Shown piece after piece: positions 25,234-33,181 of a stretch of 64,000 nt of DNA. The notes under the pieces were generated by a model, which was given only the letters and a program-made list of their open reading frames with translations, did not search any database and was not told the DNA's origin. The position numbers and the translations under genes were made by a program. The stretch covers positions 16,870-80,869 of the forward strand of contig JANWYN010000109.1 of assembly GCA_025055235.1 (NCBI GenBank), written 5' to 3'. The DNA is from Candidatus Roseilinea sp. GTDB taxonomy: Bacteria; Chloroflexota; Anaerolineae; J036; Brachytrichaceae. Every line of letters starts with the position of its first letter. The first letter of the stretch is position 1.

Positions 25234-27167
25234 AGACCATCACAGCTCACATTGCAGATCATCCTGACTTACGCGGCGTTGATCGAAAGTGCGGCTCGAG
25301 GCGTGCCGGCTTTCGTCGAGCGATCGCCGCCTTGCTCTGTGCCGGATTGTTCGCGACGGCGTGCGGCGACTCAGCCGACCCGGTCGCGCAAGCGCCCACC
25401 ATCACGCCGATCGTCATTACGCTCGCGCCATCGCCCACCCCGCTCGTCATCACCATTGACGTCTCGCCTACGGCGGTGCCGATCCCGCCGCCCACGGCTA
25501 CCATGCCGCCCACGGCCACCATGCCGCCTACCGCGACGCCCCGGCCAAGCCCGACGCCGCGCCCTGCGCCGGCGAACACACCTGTCCCGTCTCCGTCGCC
25601 CACGCTCGCGCCTTCGCCAACGGTCGCGCCGGCCATCGTGCTCGATGGGCTCACCGGCCACGATGTTGCGCTGCCGGAGGTGCCGATTTCCGCGACGACC
25701 GGCATCACGGCAACATCGCTGTTCTCGCTCACCGAGGTCCCGCCGCCCGTCGCGCCGGTGAAGTTGCGGCCCGGCGTCATCAACATTGCGCTGCTCGGCG
25801 TGGACACACGCCCGCTCGACAAGGGCACACTGACCGACGTCATCATCATCGCCAGCATTGATCCGAACGTCCCGGCCGTGACGTTGCTCTCCATTCCACG
25901 CGATACGCTGGTGTACATCCCCAACCGGCGCATGGCTAAGGTCAACACGGCGTTCGCCGCCGGCCCAGACGTCTTCAAGCAGACCATCAAATACAACTTC
26001 GGCCTGAACGTGGATTACTACGCCACGATCAACTTTGCTGGACTGGTGAACGCCGTCAACACGCTGGGCGGCATCGAAGTCATTGCCACCTGTTCGCTCT
26101 ACCAGGTCTTTCCGAAAGATCCGTATTACATTGCCGATCCGGCCACGCCGTTGACCGTCACCGTGCCCTACACCGACTCGTTCACCGGCGAGGTGTGGCA
26201 GCCCGGCCAGGCCGTGCCGACGCAGACGATCGATATCCCGCGGCCCGGCGTGTATACGTTGAACGGCTTGCAAGCCCTGGCCTACGCGCGGGCGCGCTAT
26301 GGCGTGCCCGGCGGCGATGTGGATCGCACCCGCCGCGCGCAGCGCCTCGTGCGCGCCTTGCTCAGTAAAGCCCGCAGCGGCGGCCTGATCACGATCGCTC
26401 GCCTGCCGGCGCTGCTCGGCCAGTTCGCCCGCAACATCAAGACCGACCTCACCCTTGACCAGATCCTGTCGCTGGCGGCGCAGGCCGATCGCTTCGACGA
26501 CGGCATCATCCGCAGCCGCTATTTCGACGGCGTCGGGATGACCAGCACGACGCTGCCGGTGGTCGGCGCAGTGCTCATCCCCGACCGCGACAACATCACG
26601 CCGTATCTGCAGATGGCCATGAACGTGCCGCTCAACCAGCAGGCCGGCAGCGGCATCCCCATCGAGGTGTGGAACGGCACGCGCCAGCCGGACTTCGGCA
26701 TCGTGGCCGCCGACCGGCTGCGCGAGTTGGGGTTCGACGTGGTGAGCATCCAGGACGCGGACGGCGTCTATCCCAAGACGCAGGTGATTGACTTCACGAC
26801 GACGTCGAAGGGCAGCGCGATCCCGTTGCTACAGCGCGCGCTCGGCGTCCGGCCGGAGAACATCATCGCCCAGCCCAACCCCGACGGGCCGCGCTACCGC
26901 ATCATCGCCGGCCAGGATTTCGACCCGTGCTACCACAAGACCACGCCGCCCAACGTGCGCTTCATGCCGTCGCCGGTTCAGCCTACGAATGGGCAGGATG
27001 CAGTGCCGAACGGCGACACACCTGCGCCCACGGCGGAGGGCACGCCGGCCAACTTTGCTCCACCGGTGACCGCAACTCCCGACCCGAACATGCCCCCAGC
27101 GCAACCGACGCCTACCCCGCCGGCAGAGCCGACGCTCACGCCCACACCTACGCCAGGGGGAGGATGA
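25230..27167 (+). CDS. LytR-CpsA-Psr (LCP) lipoprotein with LytR_C domain
   Basis: 645 residues. N-terminal lipobox-like FATACG, a long Pro/Thr/Ala linker (about 55-130), an LCP domain (about 185-430: LLGVDTRPLDKGTLTDVIII, SIPRDTLVYIPNRRMAKVN, DVDRTRRAQRLVRALL) and a LytR_C domain (about 470-560: IPIEVWNGTRQPDFG). A second Pro/Thr tail ends the protein. LCP enzymes attach lipid-linked glycopolymers to the cell wall; the conserved Arg and Asp residues are present. The ATG overlaps the upstream stop, indicating translational coupling to the HD-CHAD gene. Confidence 0.9.
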   Translation: MKTITAHIADHPDLRGVDRKCGSRRAGFRRAIAALLCAGLFATACGDSADPVAQAPTITPIVITLAPSPTPLVITIDVSPTAVPIPPPTATMPPTATMPPTATPRPSPTPRPAPANTPVPSPSPTLAPSPTVAPAIVLDGLTGHDVALPEVPISATTGITATSLFSLTEVPPPVAPVKLRPGVINIALLGVDTRPLDKGTLTDVIIIASIDPNVPAVTLLSIPRDTLVYIPNRRMAKVNTAFAAGPDVFKQTIKYNFGLNVDYYATINFAGLVNAVNTLGGIEVIATCSLYQVFPKDPYYIADPATPLTVTVPYTDSFTGEVWQPGQAVPTQTIDIPRPGVYTLNGLQALAYARARYGVPGGDVDRTRRAQRLVRALLSKARSGGLITIARLPALLGQFARNIKTDLTLDQILSLAAQADRFDDGIIRSRYFDGVGMTSTTLPVVGAVLIPDRDNITPYLQMAMNVPLNQQAGSGIPIEVWNGTRQPDFGIVAADRLRELGFDVVSIQDADGVYPKTQVIDFTTTSKGSAIPLLQRALGVRPENIIAQPNPDGPRYRIIAGQDFDPCYHKTTPPNVRFMPSPVQPTNGQDAVPNGDTPAPTAEGTPANFAPPVTATPDPNMPPAQPTPTPPAEPTLTPTPTPGGG

Positions 27168-27170
27168 CGG

Positions 27171-27845
27171 GTGACTCGAATCGGTGCGCTCATCTTCGAC
27201 TTCGACGGCACCCTGCTCGACACCGAGACGCCGGAGTATCACGCTTGGCAAGAGATCTATCGCGAGCACGGCGCATCCTTGACGCTGGCGGAGTGGCTGG
27301 AGGGCGTGGGCACCTGGTATGCCTTCGACCCCTACGCCGACCTGGAGCGCAAGCTCGGCCGGCCGCTCGACCGCGCGGCCATTCAGGCGCGCTTGAAGGT
27401 GCTGCACCATGACGTGCTGCTGGAGATGGCGTTGCGCGACGGCGTAGAAGGATTGGTGCGCGAGGCGCGCCGGCGCGGCCTGAAGCTGGCGGTCGCTTCC
27501 AGCTCCGATCATCGCTGGGTGGATGCGCATCTGGCGCGCTACGGGCTACTCGAAGCTTTCGACGCCATCTTGTGCCGCGACGACGTGCCGCCCGGCCGCA
27601 GCAAGCCGCATCCCGATCTATACCTGGCTGCGCTCGATGCGCTGGGCGTGCCCGCGCGGGAAGCGATCGCGTTCGAGGATTCGCTGAACGGCGTACGCGC
27701 GGCGAAGACCGCCGGCTTGTTCGTCGTCGCCGTCGCCAACGCCGTTACGCAACATCTGCCGCTGGACGAAGCCGACCTCGTCGTCCACTCGTTCGAGGAA
27801 GTGGACCTCGACCGGCTGCAGATGCTGTTCGCGCGCGGGGGATGA
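27171..27845 (+). CDS. HAD-superfamily phosphatase/phosphomutase (subfamily IA)
   Basis: 224 residues with motif I FDFDGTLLDTETPEYH, motif II LAVASSSDH, motif III KPHPDLYLAALDALG and motif IV AIAFEDSLNGV. This is the beta-phosphoglucomutase-like subgroup, which covers sugar-phosphate phosphatases and mutases; the substrate is unknown. GTG start four bases after the LCP stop, so probably the third gene of the operon beginning at 23740. Confidence 0.85.
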   Translation: MTRIGALIFDFDGTLLDTETPEYHAWQEIYREHGASLTLAEWLEGVGTWYAFDPYADLERKLGRPLDRAAIQARLKVLHHDVLLEMALRDGVEGLVREARRRGLKLAVASSSDHRWVDAHLARYGLLEAFDAILCRDDVPPGRSKPHPDLYLAALDALGVPAREAIAFEDSLNGVRAAKTAGLFVVAVANAVTQHLPLDEADLVVHSFEEVDLDRLQMLFARGG

Positions 27846-27878
27846 GCAGGAGCGCGGCCCGCTGAGCGCTTCGCGCGC

Positions 27879-28448
27879 TCAACTCTCGCTCCGCTCGATG
27901 CGCGGCAGTGTGACGCCGGTCTGGCCCTGATACTTGCCCCTCTTGTCGCGGTAGCTCTGCTCGCACACGCCGTCACCGGAGAAGAACAACAACTGCGCGA
28001 TGCCCTCGTTGGCATACACCTTGGCCGGCAGCGGCGTGGTGTTCGAGATCTCGAGCGTAAGGTAGCCTTCCCATTCCGGCTCCAGCGGCGTGACGTTCAC
28101 GATCAGCCCGCAGCGCGCATACGTGCTTTTGCCCACGCACACGGTCAGCACGTCGCGCGGGATGCGAAAGTACTCCACCGTGCGGCTGAGCACGAACGAG
28201 TTGGGCGGGATGATGCACACGTCACCCTTGAAGTCCACGAACGACTGCGACACGAAGTTCTTCGGATCCACAACGGCCGAGTTGACGTTGGTGAAGATCT
28301 TGAACTCGTCGCTCACGCGGATGTCGTAGCCGTAGGACGACAGCCCATAGCTCACCACGCCATGCCGGATGGAGTTTTCGACGAACGGCTCGATCATACG
28401 ATGTTCGAGCGCCATGCGGCGGATCCAGTGGTCAGGTTTGATGCCCAT
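27879..28448 (-). CDS. dcd: dCTP deaminase
   Basis: 189 residues, usual length. Trimeric dUTPase-fold signature: [58 protein letters not shown] and the catalytic-Glu strand [12 protein letters not shown]. It converts dCTP to dUTP for thymidylate synthesis; whether it is bifunctional (also dUTPase) is undetermined. It stands alone. ATG at 28448. Confidence 0.93.
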   Translation of the reverse strand: MGIKPDHWIRRMALEHRMIEPFVENSIRHGVVSYGLSSYGYDIRVSDEFKIFTNVNSAVVDPKNFVSQSFVDFKGDVCIIPPNSFVLSRTVEYFRIPRDVLTVCVGKSTYARCGLIVNVTPLEPEWEGYLTLEISNTTPLPAKVYANEGIAQLLFFSGDGVCEQSYRDKRGKYQGQTGVTLPRIERSES

Positions 28449-28559
28449 GTTGAGATACTAGTAGGCGGACGTGAGCGGTCAGATGAGAGATTCGCTTCGC
28501 AAATCTGTTGTCTGTGATCTGGCACATCGCTCAAGGCCATCATTCTATACGGCTTAGCC

Positions 28560-28591
28560 AGCGCCTAACGTGCTCCAAGCGCGTTAGGCGC
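28560..28591. repeat. REP-like hairpin, copy 2
   Basis: GCGCCTAACGTGC and GCGCGTTAGGCGC with one G-T pair around TCCAA; matches the hairpin at 13-45 including the arm sequence. Confidence 0.75.
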
Positions 28592-28719
28592 CGGTGTATA
28601 GCCAAAGTGGCGTTCAGCCGGCAGGGCGTGCGTGAGCGGCTGCTGCCGGAGGAGTAGGCGCGGGCTTCATGCCAGCGCGATCCGCCCAGGCGTGAACGCC
28701 CGGGCGGCGCAAACGGGCG

Positions 28720-28800
28720 GTGCGTCGTTGGCCGGCGACTGAAGTCGCGGCCAACCTGCAGCGAAGCCGACCCGAGTTCGACTTTGTCACGCATTGTGCG
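28720..28800. repeat. ACTGAAGTCGCGG dispersed repeat, copy 1
   Basis: GGCCGGCGACTGAAGTCGCG, then CCAACCTGCAGCGAAGCCGA and a distal TTTGTCACGCATTG. The copy at 62925-62995 reads GCCCGGCAACTGAAGTCGCG, then AATTTGCAGCGAAGCCGG and TTTGCCATGCGTTG. The two align over roughly 70 bases. Confidence 0.7.
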
Positions 28801-29027
28801 CGGATGAATCCGCGCATCTTTTCTTGTAGGGGCAGTTACGCAGCAGTTGGAAATCGCGCTAAGCAGCGCGGAGTCGCCCTGTGGTGACTAGCGTCCCAGT
28901 CTGCAGAGGCGGACTTTGCCCGAAGTTGCCCGCGACTTTGAGTCGCCGGGCAGAATGGCGTATGGGCTGCATGAAGGTCAATAGCCCGTCCGAAATAGCG
29001 GGCGACTGAATGACTTTTGCGAGAGTC

Positions 29028-29056
29028 TGAAATTTCTCAATTCTCAATTCTCAATT
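29028..29056. repeat. Heptad arm (unit TCTCAAT) at the argS stop
   Basis: TCTCAAT three times then TTTCACATC, ending at the argS stop codon. The same unit forms one arm of the in-frame repeat in the kynB gene (52569-52650). Confidence 0.75.
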
Positions 29057-30931
29057 TCACATCCGCTCCGGCGCGTTCATCCCCATCAGCTTCAGTGTCT
29101 TCGCCAGCGTCAGCCGCGTTGCGCGCGCCAGTTTCATCCGCGCGTGGGCCACGTCCGGCGGGCTGCCCTTGATCCGGCATTCCTCGTAGAACTTGCTGAA
29201 GGCCTGGGTCACCTCGCGCGCGTAGGTCGTGTAGTGATGCGGCTGCAGCGTCGTCGCCACCAGCTCGACGACCTCCGGCAACTGCAGCAGCTTGCGGATG
29301 AGCGCCAGCTCCACGGAGGTGAGCGTTGAGGGGTGAGGGGTGAGGGGCGAGGAAATGGCTTCTGATCCCTGACCCCCGACCCCTGACCCCTGATCCCAGC
29401 CTTCTTCAGCTGCCTTGCGCTCGATGGAGCAGATGCGCGCGTGGCCGTATTGCACGTAGTAGACCGGGTTCTTCTCGTTCTGCTCCTTCAACACGTCCAG
29501 GTCGAAGGTGAACTTGGTGTCCACGCTGCGCGAGAGCATGATGTAGCGGAAGGCGTCGGCGCCGATCTCATCCACCACGTCGTCAATCAGCAGCGCGTTG
29601 CCCTTGCGCTTGCCCATGCGCACTTCTTGGCCGCTGCGCAGCAGGGTGATGAAGCGGTAGATCAGAATGCGAATGGCGCCGTCCGGCAGCCCGATGGCGC
29701 GCGCAGCGGCGTACAGGCGCGGCACGTCCGCCTGGTGGTCTTCGCCCCACACGTAGATGGCCGGGTTGAAGCCGCGGAGCATCACCTTGTGCCACATGTA
29801 GGGGATGTCGCTGGCGAAGTAGGTCGGCCGCTCTTCGGGATCGCTGATCACCTTCGGCGAGCGGATCAGCACGGCCTGCACCGGCAACGCTTGACCGCTT
29901 TCGTCCTTGTCTGCGGCGTATTCCTCATCGGTGCGGCGCTGGCCCTGGCCGCTGCGGATGGGCGAGCCGTCCTCGCTGAACCACAGCGCGCCGTCGTGCT
30001 CGATGACCAGCCCCTTGGCGCGCAGGCGCTCGATCATCTCGTAGCCCAGCCCGCTCGTCCACAGGCTCTTCTCGCTGAAGAAGTTGTCGTAGCGGATGTT
30101 GAGCCGGGCCAGCGTGCGCTTGATGTTGGTCATCACTTCCTCGATGCCCAGCCGGCCAAGCGCGCGCACAGCCTCGTCCTTCGGCATGTGCAGGTATTTG
30201 TCGCCTTCGCGCTCGGCGATGATGCGGGCGACCTCTTGCACGTCCTCGCCCTGGTAGCCGCGTTCGGGCAGCGGCTCGTCCATGCCCAGCGCCTGAGCGT
30301 AGCGGGCATACACGCTTGCGCCGAAGACGCGCACCTGTGAGCCGGCGTCGTTGATGTACCACTCGCGATGCACCTGATAACCGGCGGCTTCCAGCGTGTT
30401 GGCCAGCGTGTCGCCCACCACCACGTTGCGGCCGGTGCCGATCGTGGCGTAGCCGGTCGGGTTGGCGCTGCCGTGCTCCACCTGCGCCTTGCGCCCCTTG
30501 CCGAGGTTGATATTGCCCCAGCGCTCGCCTTGTTCGAGGATCACGTCCACCTGCCGCGACAGGTATGCCGGCGTCAGGCGGAAGTTGATGAAGCCGGAGA
30601 CAACTTCGACGGTGAAAGCGGAGGGAGTGGTGTCAATTGTGTCGGTAGTGTCAGAGGTATCAGGGGTGTCGGTGGTGTCTGACACTACCGACACCAATGA
30701 CACTAGCGACACTTCCCGAAGACGCTTTGCGATGATCTCGGCGATCTTCGGCGGCGGCATCTTGGCGATGCGCGCCAGTTGCATCGCGATGCTCGTTGCA
30801 TAGTCGCCCATCTCCGGCTGGCGCGGGTGCTCCAGGGTGATCGTTGGGATGGGGAAGTCGGGCAGCTCGCCGGCCTGCTGCGCTTTGGCGATGGCTTCGG
30901 CAACGCACTTGCTGAGGTAGTCGCGGATCAT
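29057..30931 (-). CDS. argS: Arginyl-tRNA synthetase with altered HIGH motif and two repeat insertions
   Basis: 624 residues. The ArgRS layout is complete: N-terminal additional domain (from MIRDYLSKCVAEAIAKAQQ), Rossmann core with ANPTGYATIGTGRN, HREWYINDAG, KMSKS-equivalent MGKRKGN (439-445), FTFDLDVLKEQNEKNP, YVQYGHARICSI and the DALR anticodon domain ending LKLMGMNAPERM. The class I HIGH signature reads Thr163-Ile-Gly-Thr166, so both histidines are lost. Residues about 74-101 and 512-538 are encoded by inverted repeat DNA and look like surface insertions. It should charge tRNA-Arg and would be essential if it is the only copy. Start ATG 30931; TAGAAT lies at 30959-30954. Confidence 0.92.
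   Translation of the reverse strand: MIRDYLSKCVAEAIAKAQQAGELPDFPIPTITLEHPRQPEMGDYATSIAMQLARIAKMPPPKIAEIIAKRLREVSLVSLVSVVSDTTDTPDTSDTTDTIDTTPSAFTVEVVSGFINFRLTPAYLSRQVDVILEQGERWGNINLGKGRKAQVEHGSANPTGYATIGTGRNVVVGDTLANTLEAAGYQVHREWYINDAGSQVRVFGASVYARYAQALGMDEPLPERGYQGEDVQEVARIIAEREGDKYLHMPKDEAVRALGRLGIEEVMTNIKRTLARLNIRYDNFFSEKSLWTSGLGYEMIERLRAKGLVIEHDGALWFSEDGSPIRSGQGQRRTDEEYAADKDESGQALPVQAVLIRSPKVISDPEERPTYFASDIPYMWHKVMLRGFNPAIYVWGEDHQADVPRLYAAARAIGLPDGAIRILIYRFITLLRSGQEVRMGKRKGNALLIDDVVDEIGADAFRYIMLSRSVDTKFTFDLDVLKEQNEKNPVYYVQYGHARICSIERKAAEEGWDQGSGVGGQGSEAISSPLTPHPSTLTSVELALIRKLLQLPEVVELVATTLQPHHYTTYAREVTQAFSKFYEECRIKGSPPDVAHARMKLARATRLTLAKTLKLMGMNAPERM
29321..29399. repeat. In-frame inverted heptad repeat in argS (unit GGGGTGA/CCCCTGA)
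   Basis: Left arm GGGGTGA, GGGGTGA, GGGGCGA; right arm CCCTGA, CCCCCGA, CCCCTGA, CCCCTGA. The arms are complementary. On the minus strand it encodes a Gly/Ser/Pro-rich segment (GSGVGGQGSEAISSPL) in ArgRS near the start of the anticodon domain. Confidence 0.9.
30630..30712. repeat. In-frame inverted nonad repeat in argS (unit GTGTCGGTG)
   Basis: 9-base units GTGTCAATT, GTGTCGGTA, GTGTCAGAG, GTATCAGGG, GTGTCGGTG, then the complement (GACACTACCGACACCAATGA). On the minus strand the arms encode SLVSLVSVVS followed by a D-T-x repeat (DTTDTPDTSDTTDTIDTT). Period nine gives a strict three-residue period. Confidence 0.9.
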
Positions 30932-31006
30932 GATGGTGGCTCGGTAAGAACGTATTCTAGCAATACCGCTTTTCAGCCAACGGCATCCGGTGTTTACTCG
31001 ACGACC

Positions 31007-31792
31007 ATGACGACTCAAGCCTTCGACTATCGCCGGATGTTCGACCTGACCGGCCGCACGGCGCTTGTGGTGGGCGCCGGCAGCGGCATCGGCGAAGCGA
31101 GCGCGCACGGGCTAGCCGCGCACGGCGCGCACGTGATCTGCGCCGACCTCAACCTGCCGGCTGCGCAGCGCGTGGCGCAAGCCATCGGCGCGGGCGCAAC
31201 CGCGCTGGAACTCGACATGCGCGATGCGACGGCCATCGCCGCCGCGCTGCGCGATGCGCCGCCGCCGGATGTGCTGGTGAGCACGCCCAGCATCAACGTG
31301 CGCAAGCCGCTGCTCGAGATCAGCGACGACGAGTTCGACCGGGTGATCGGTTTGAACCTGCGCGGCACGTTCTTGCTGATGCGCCACGTAGCGCGGGGCA
31401 TGGCCGAGCGCGGGCGCGGCAGCATCATTGTCTTCAGCAGCATCCGCGGCGAAGTGGTCGAGCCGGGGCAAGGGGTATACGCTGCTACCAAAGCCGGCGT
31501 GCGCCAGTTGTGCCGCGCGCTGGCGGCGGAGCTGGGGACGCGCGGTGTGCGCGTGAACCTGATCGCCCCCGGCGTGGTGGAGACGCCGCTGACGGCGCAG
31601 ATCCGCAATCATCCCGACTGGTATCGCGCCTACGCCGAGAAGAACGCCTTCAAACGCTGGGCGCAGCCGCATGAGATGGCCGGTGCAGTGGTGTATCTCG
31701 CCTCCGATGCCAGCTCGTACGTCACCGGCGCGGTGCTCTACGTAGACGCCGGCTGGACGGCGCAGGATGGCCGCTTCATGCCGCCGCTCTGA
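31007..31792 (+). CDS. Short-chain dehydrogenase/reductase
   Basis: 261 residues, classical SDR: cofactor loop VVGAGSGIGEA, catalytic Ser region VFSSIRG, YAATK (Tyr and Lys), and C-terminal VTGAVLYVDAGW. The NNAG motif after beta-4 is replaced by STPSIN (VLVSTPSINVRKP), though INVRKP matches gluconate/2-deoxygluconate dehydrogenase types. The substrate, probably a sugar acid or 3-oxoacyl compound, is unknown. ATG 31007; the longer frame crosses the argS promoter. Confidence 0.85.
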   Translation: MTTQAFDYRRMFDLTGRTALVVGAGSGIGEASAHGLAAHGAHVICADLNLPAAQRVAQAIGAGATALELDMRDATAIAAALRDAPPPDVLVSTPSINVRKPLLEISDDEFDRVIGLNLRGTFLLMRHVARGMAERGRGSIIVFSSIRGEVVEPGQGVYAATKAGVRQLCRALAAELGTRGVRVNLIAPGVVETPLTAQIRNHPDWYRAYAEKNAFKRWAQPHEMAGAVVYLASDASSYVTGAVLYVDAGWTAQDGRFMPPL

Positions 31793-31833
31793 AATTCGAC
31801 CCCCCGACACTAAAAGACACAAACAACACAAAC

Positions 31834-33117
31834 ATGGTTTCCGCCCTCGAACGCCGCGTGCTCGATTGCATTGACGACGACGAGCTGATCCGCTGGGTGC
31901 AAGCGCTGACGCGCATCCCCAGCGTGTGGAAGCCCGGCGAAGGCATCGGCGAGGAGGCCGCCGCGCGCTGGGTGGAGGCGCGCTGCCAAGAGATCGGCCT
32001 GCAGACGCGCTTCGAGTTCGTCGTCCCCGGCCGGCCCAACGTCATCGCCGCTTACTCCACGCATCCCAGCTTCTCGATTGACGACCTGCGATCCGATCGC
32101 CAATCCCCAATCGCCGATCGCAAAGTGTTGATGTTCGAAGGCCACACCGATGTAGTCACCGAAGGCGACCCGGCGCAGTGGACCGATCCACCGTTCAGCG
32201 CGACCATCCGCGATGGGCGCATCTACGGGCGTGGGGCGAACGACATGAAGGCCGGCCTGTGCTGCGCGCTCATGGCCATCAACGCCATTGTCAAGAGTGG
32301 CGTGCAACTGAACGGCGACATCCTGCTCGGCGCAGTGTGCGATGAAGAGGGCGGCATGATCGGCATCAAGCACTTCGTGGAGCGCGGCTGGGCCGACCGC
32401 GTGACGGCCTGCATCGTGTGCGAGCCGGAGGAGAACCACGTGTGCATCGCGCAGAAAGGCGTGATGTGGCTGCGCTGCGTCATCCGCGGCGTGATGAGCC
32501 ACGGCGCAATGCCGCTGACCGGAGTGAACGCGATGTACCCCATGGCGCGCTTCCTGACGATGGTGCACGCATTCGAGGAGCGCGAGGTCGCCCGGCACGG
32601 CCGGCATGCATTTCTCGGCCAGCCCAGCATCACGCCGACCATCGTCATGTCGCCCGCGCGCGGCGAGGGCGAACCGCAGCACAACGTCATGCCCGGCGCC
32701 GCCGAGTGCGTGCTCGACATCCGGCTGATCCCCGGCCAGGATCCCGACGAAATCGCCCGGCGCGTCGAGCAGATGCTGGCCGCATGTGTCGCGATTGATG
32801 ATCGCCTGCGCTACGAGCTGCACGTGATCGAGGTGCGCCATCCCACCCATACCGACCGCGACCATCCGGTGGTGCAGTCGCTCGCGTCCGCCTATGCCGA
32901 CCTGACCGGCCGGCCACCGATCTATGGCGGCGTGCCCGGCAGCACCGACGGCACCATCCTGCACGCGCGCAAGGGCATCCCCATCGTCACGTGCGGGCCG
33001 GGCGACATTCACATCCCGCACCACGTGGACGAGTGGGTGAGCATCGAGGAGATCAAGCTCGCCGCGCGGATGTATGTGCTGGCGGCGATGCGGTATCTGA
33101 GAGTTTTGAGTTCTTAG
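31834..33117 (+). CDS. M20 family metallopeptidase (ArgE/DapE/CPG2 type)
   Basis: 427 residues. Metal site I FEGHTDVV, bridging Asp in GRGANDMKAG, catalytic EE in VCDEEGG, and a dimerisation domain (VMSHGAMPLTGVNAM) are all present. It removes an N-acyl or terminal amino acid from an unknown substrate. Residues about 85-97 (LRSDRQSPIADR), just before the first metal ligand strand, are encoded by an in-frame heptad repeat. The last codons and the stop lie in the left arm of another heptad repeat (33099-33181). The next peptidase gene follows it. Confidence 0.88.
   Translation: MVSALERRVLDCIDDDELIRWVQALTRIPSVWKPGEGIGEEAAARWVEARCQEIGLQTRFEFVVPGRPNVIAAYSTHPSFSIDDLRSDRQSPIADRKVLMFEGHTDVVTEGDPAQWTDPPFSATIRDGRIYGRGANDMKAGLCCALMAINAIVKSGVQLNGDILLGAVCDEEGGMIGIKHFVERGWADRVTACIVCEPEENHVCIAQKGVMWLRCVIRGVMSHGAMPLTGVNAMYPMARFLTMVHAFEEREVARHGRHAFLGQPSITPTIVMSPARGEGEPQHNVMPGAAECVLDIRLIPGQDPDEIARRVEQMLAACVAIDDRLRYELHVIEVRHPTHTDRDHPVVQSLASAYADLTGRPPIYGGVPGSTDGTILHARKGIPIVTCGPGDIHIPHHVDEWVSIEEIKLAARMYVLAAMRYLRVLSS
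32086..32123. repeat. In-frame heptad palindrome in the M20 gene (unit GATCGCC/AATCGCC)
   Basis: GCGATCC, GATCGCC, AATCCCC, AATCGCC, GATCGCA: short inverted heptads (GCGATCGGCGATTGG on one strand). It inserts about 12 residues in a loop. Confidence 0.75.
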
Positions 33118-33181
33118 TTTTGAGTTCTGAGTTGGGCGTGCATCGCCAACTCAAAACTCAAAATTCAAAACTAAAAACTGT
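33099..33181. repeat. Inverted heptad repeat (unit GAGTTTT/GAGTTCT)
   Basis: Left arm GAGTTTT, GAGTTCT, TAGTTTT, GAGTTCT, GAGTTGG; spacer GCGTGCATCG; right arm CCAACTCAAAACTCAAAATT then CAAAACTAAAAACTG. The stop of the M20 gene (TAG 33115-33117) is a variant heptad and the next gene starts one base after the repeat, so it fills the whole gap. Confidence 0.92.

Larger units (their letters stand above)
28449..29056. other. Long intergenic region made of dispersed repeats
   Basis: About 600 bases with no supported gene. Contents in order: a minus-strand -10-like TATAGAAT near 28541-28549 that may drive dcd, the second REP-like hairpin, an ACTGAAGTCGCGG-type repeat (28720-28800), further GTCGCCGGGC/GCCCG elements (28850-29015) and the heptad arm that touches the argS stop. 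Confidence 0.65.
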
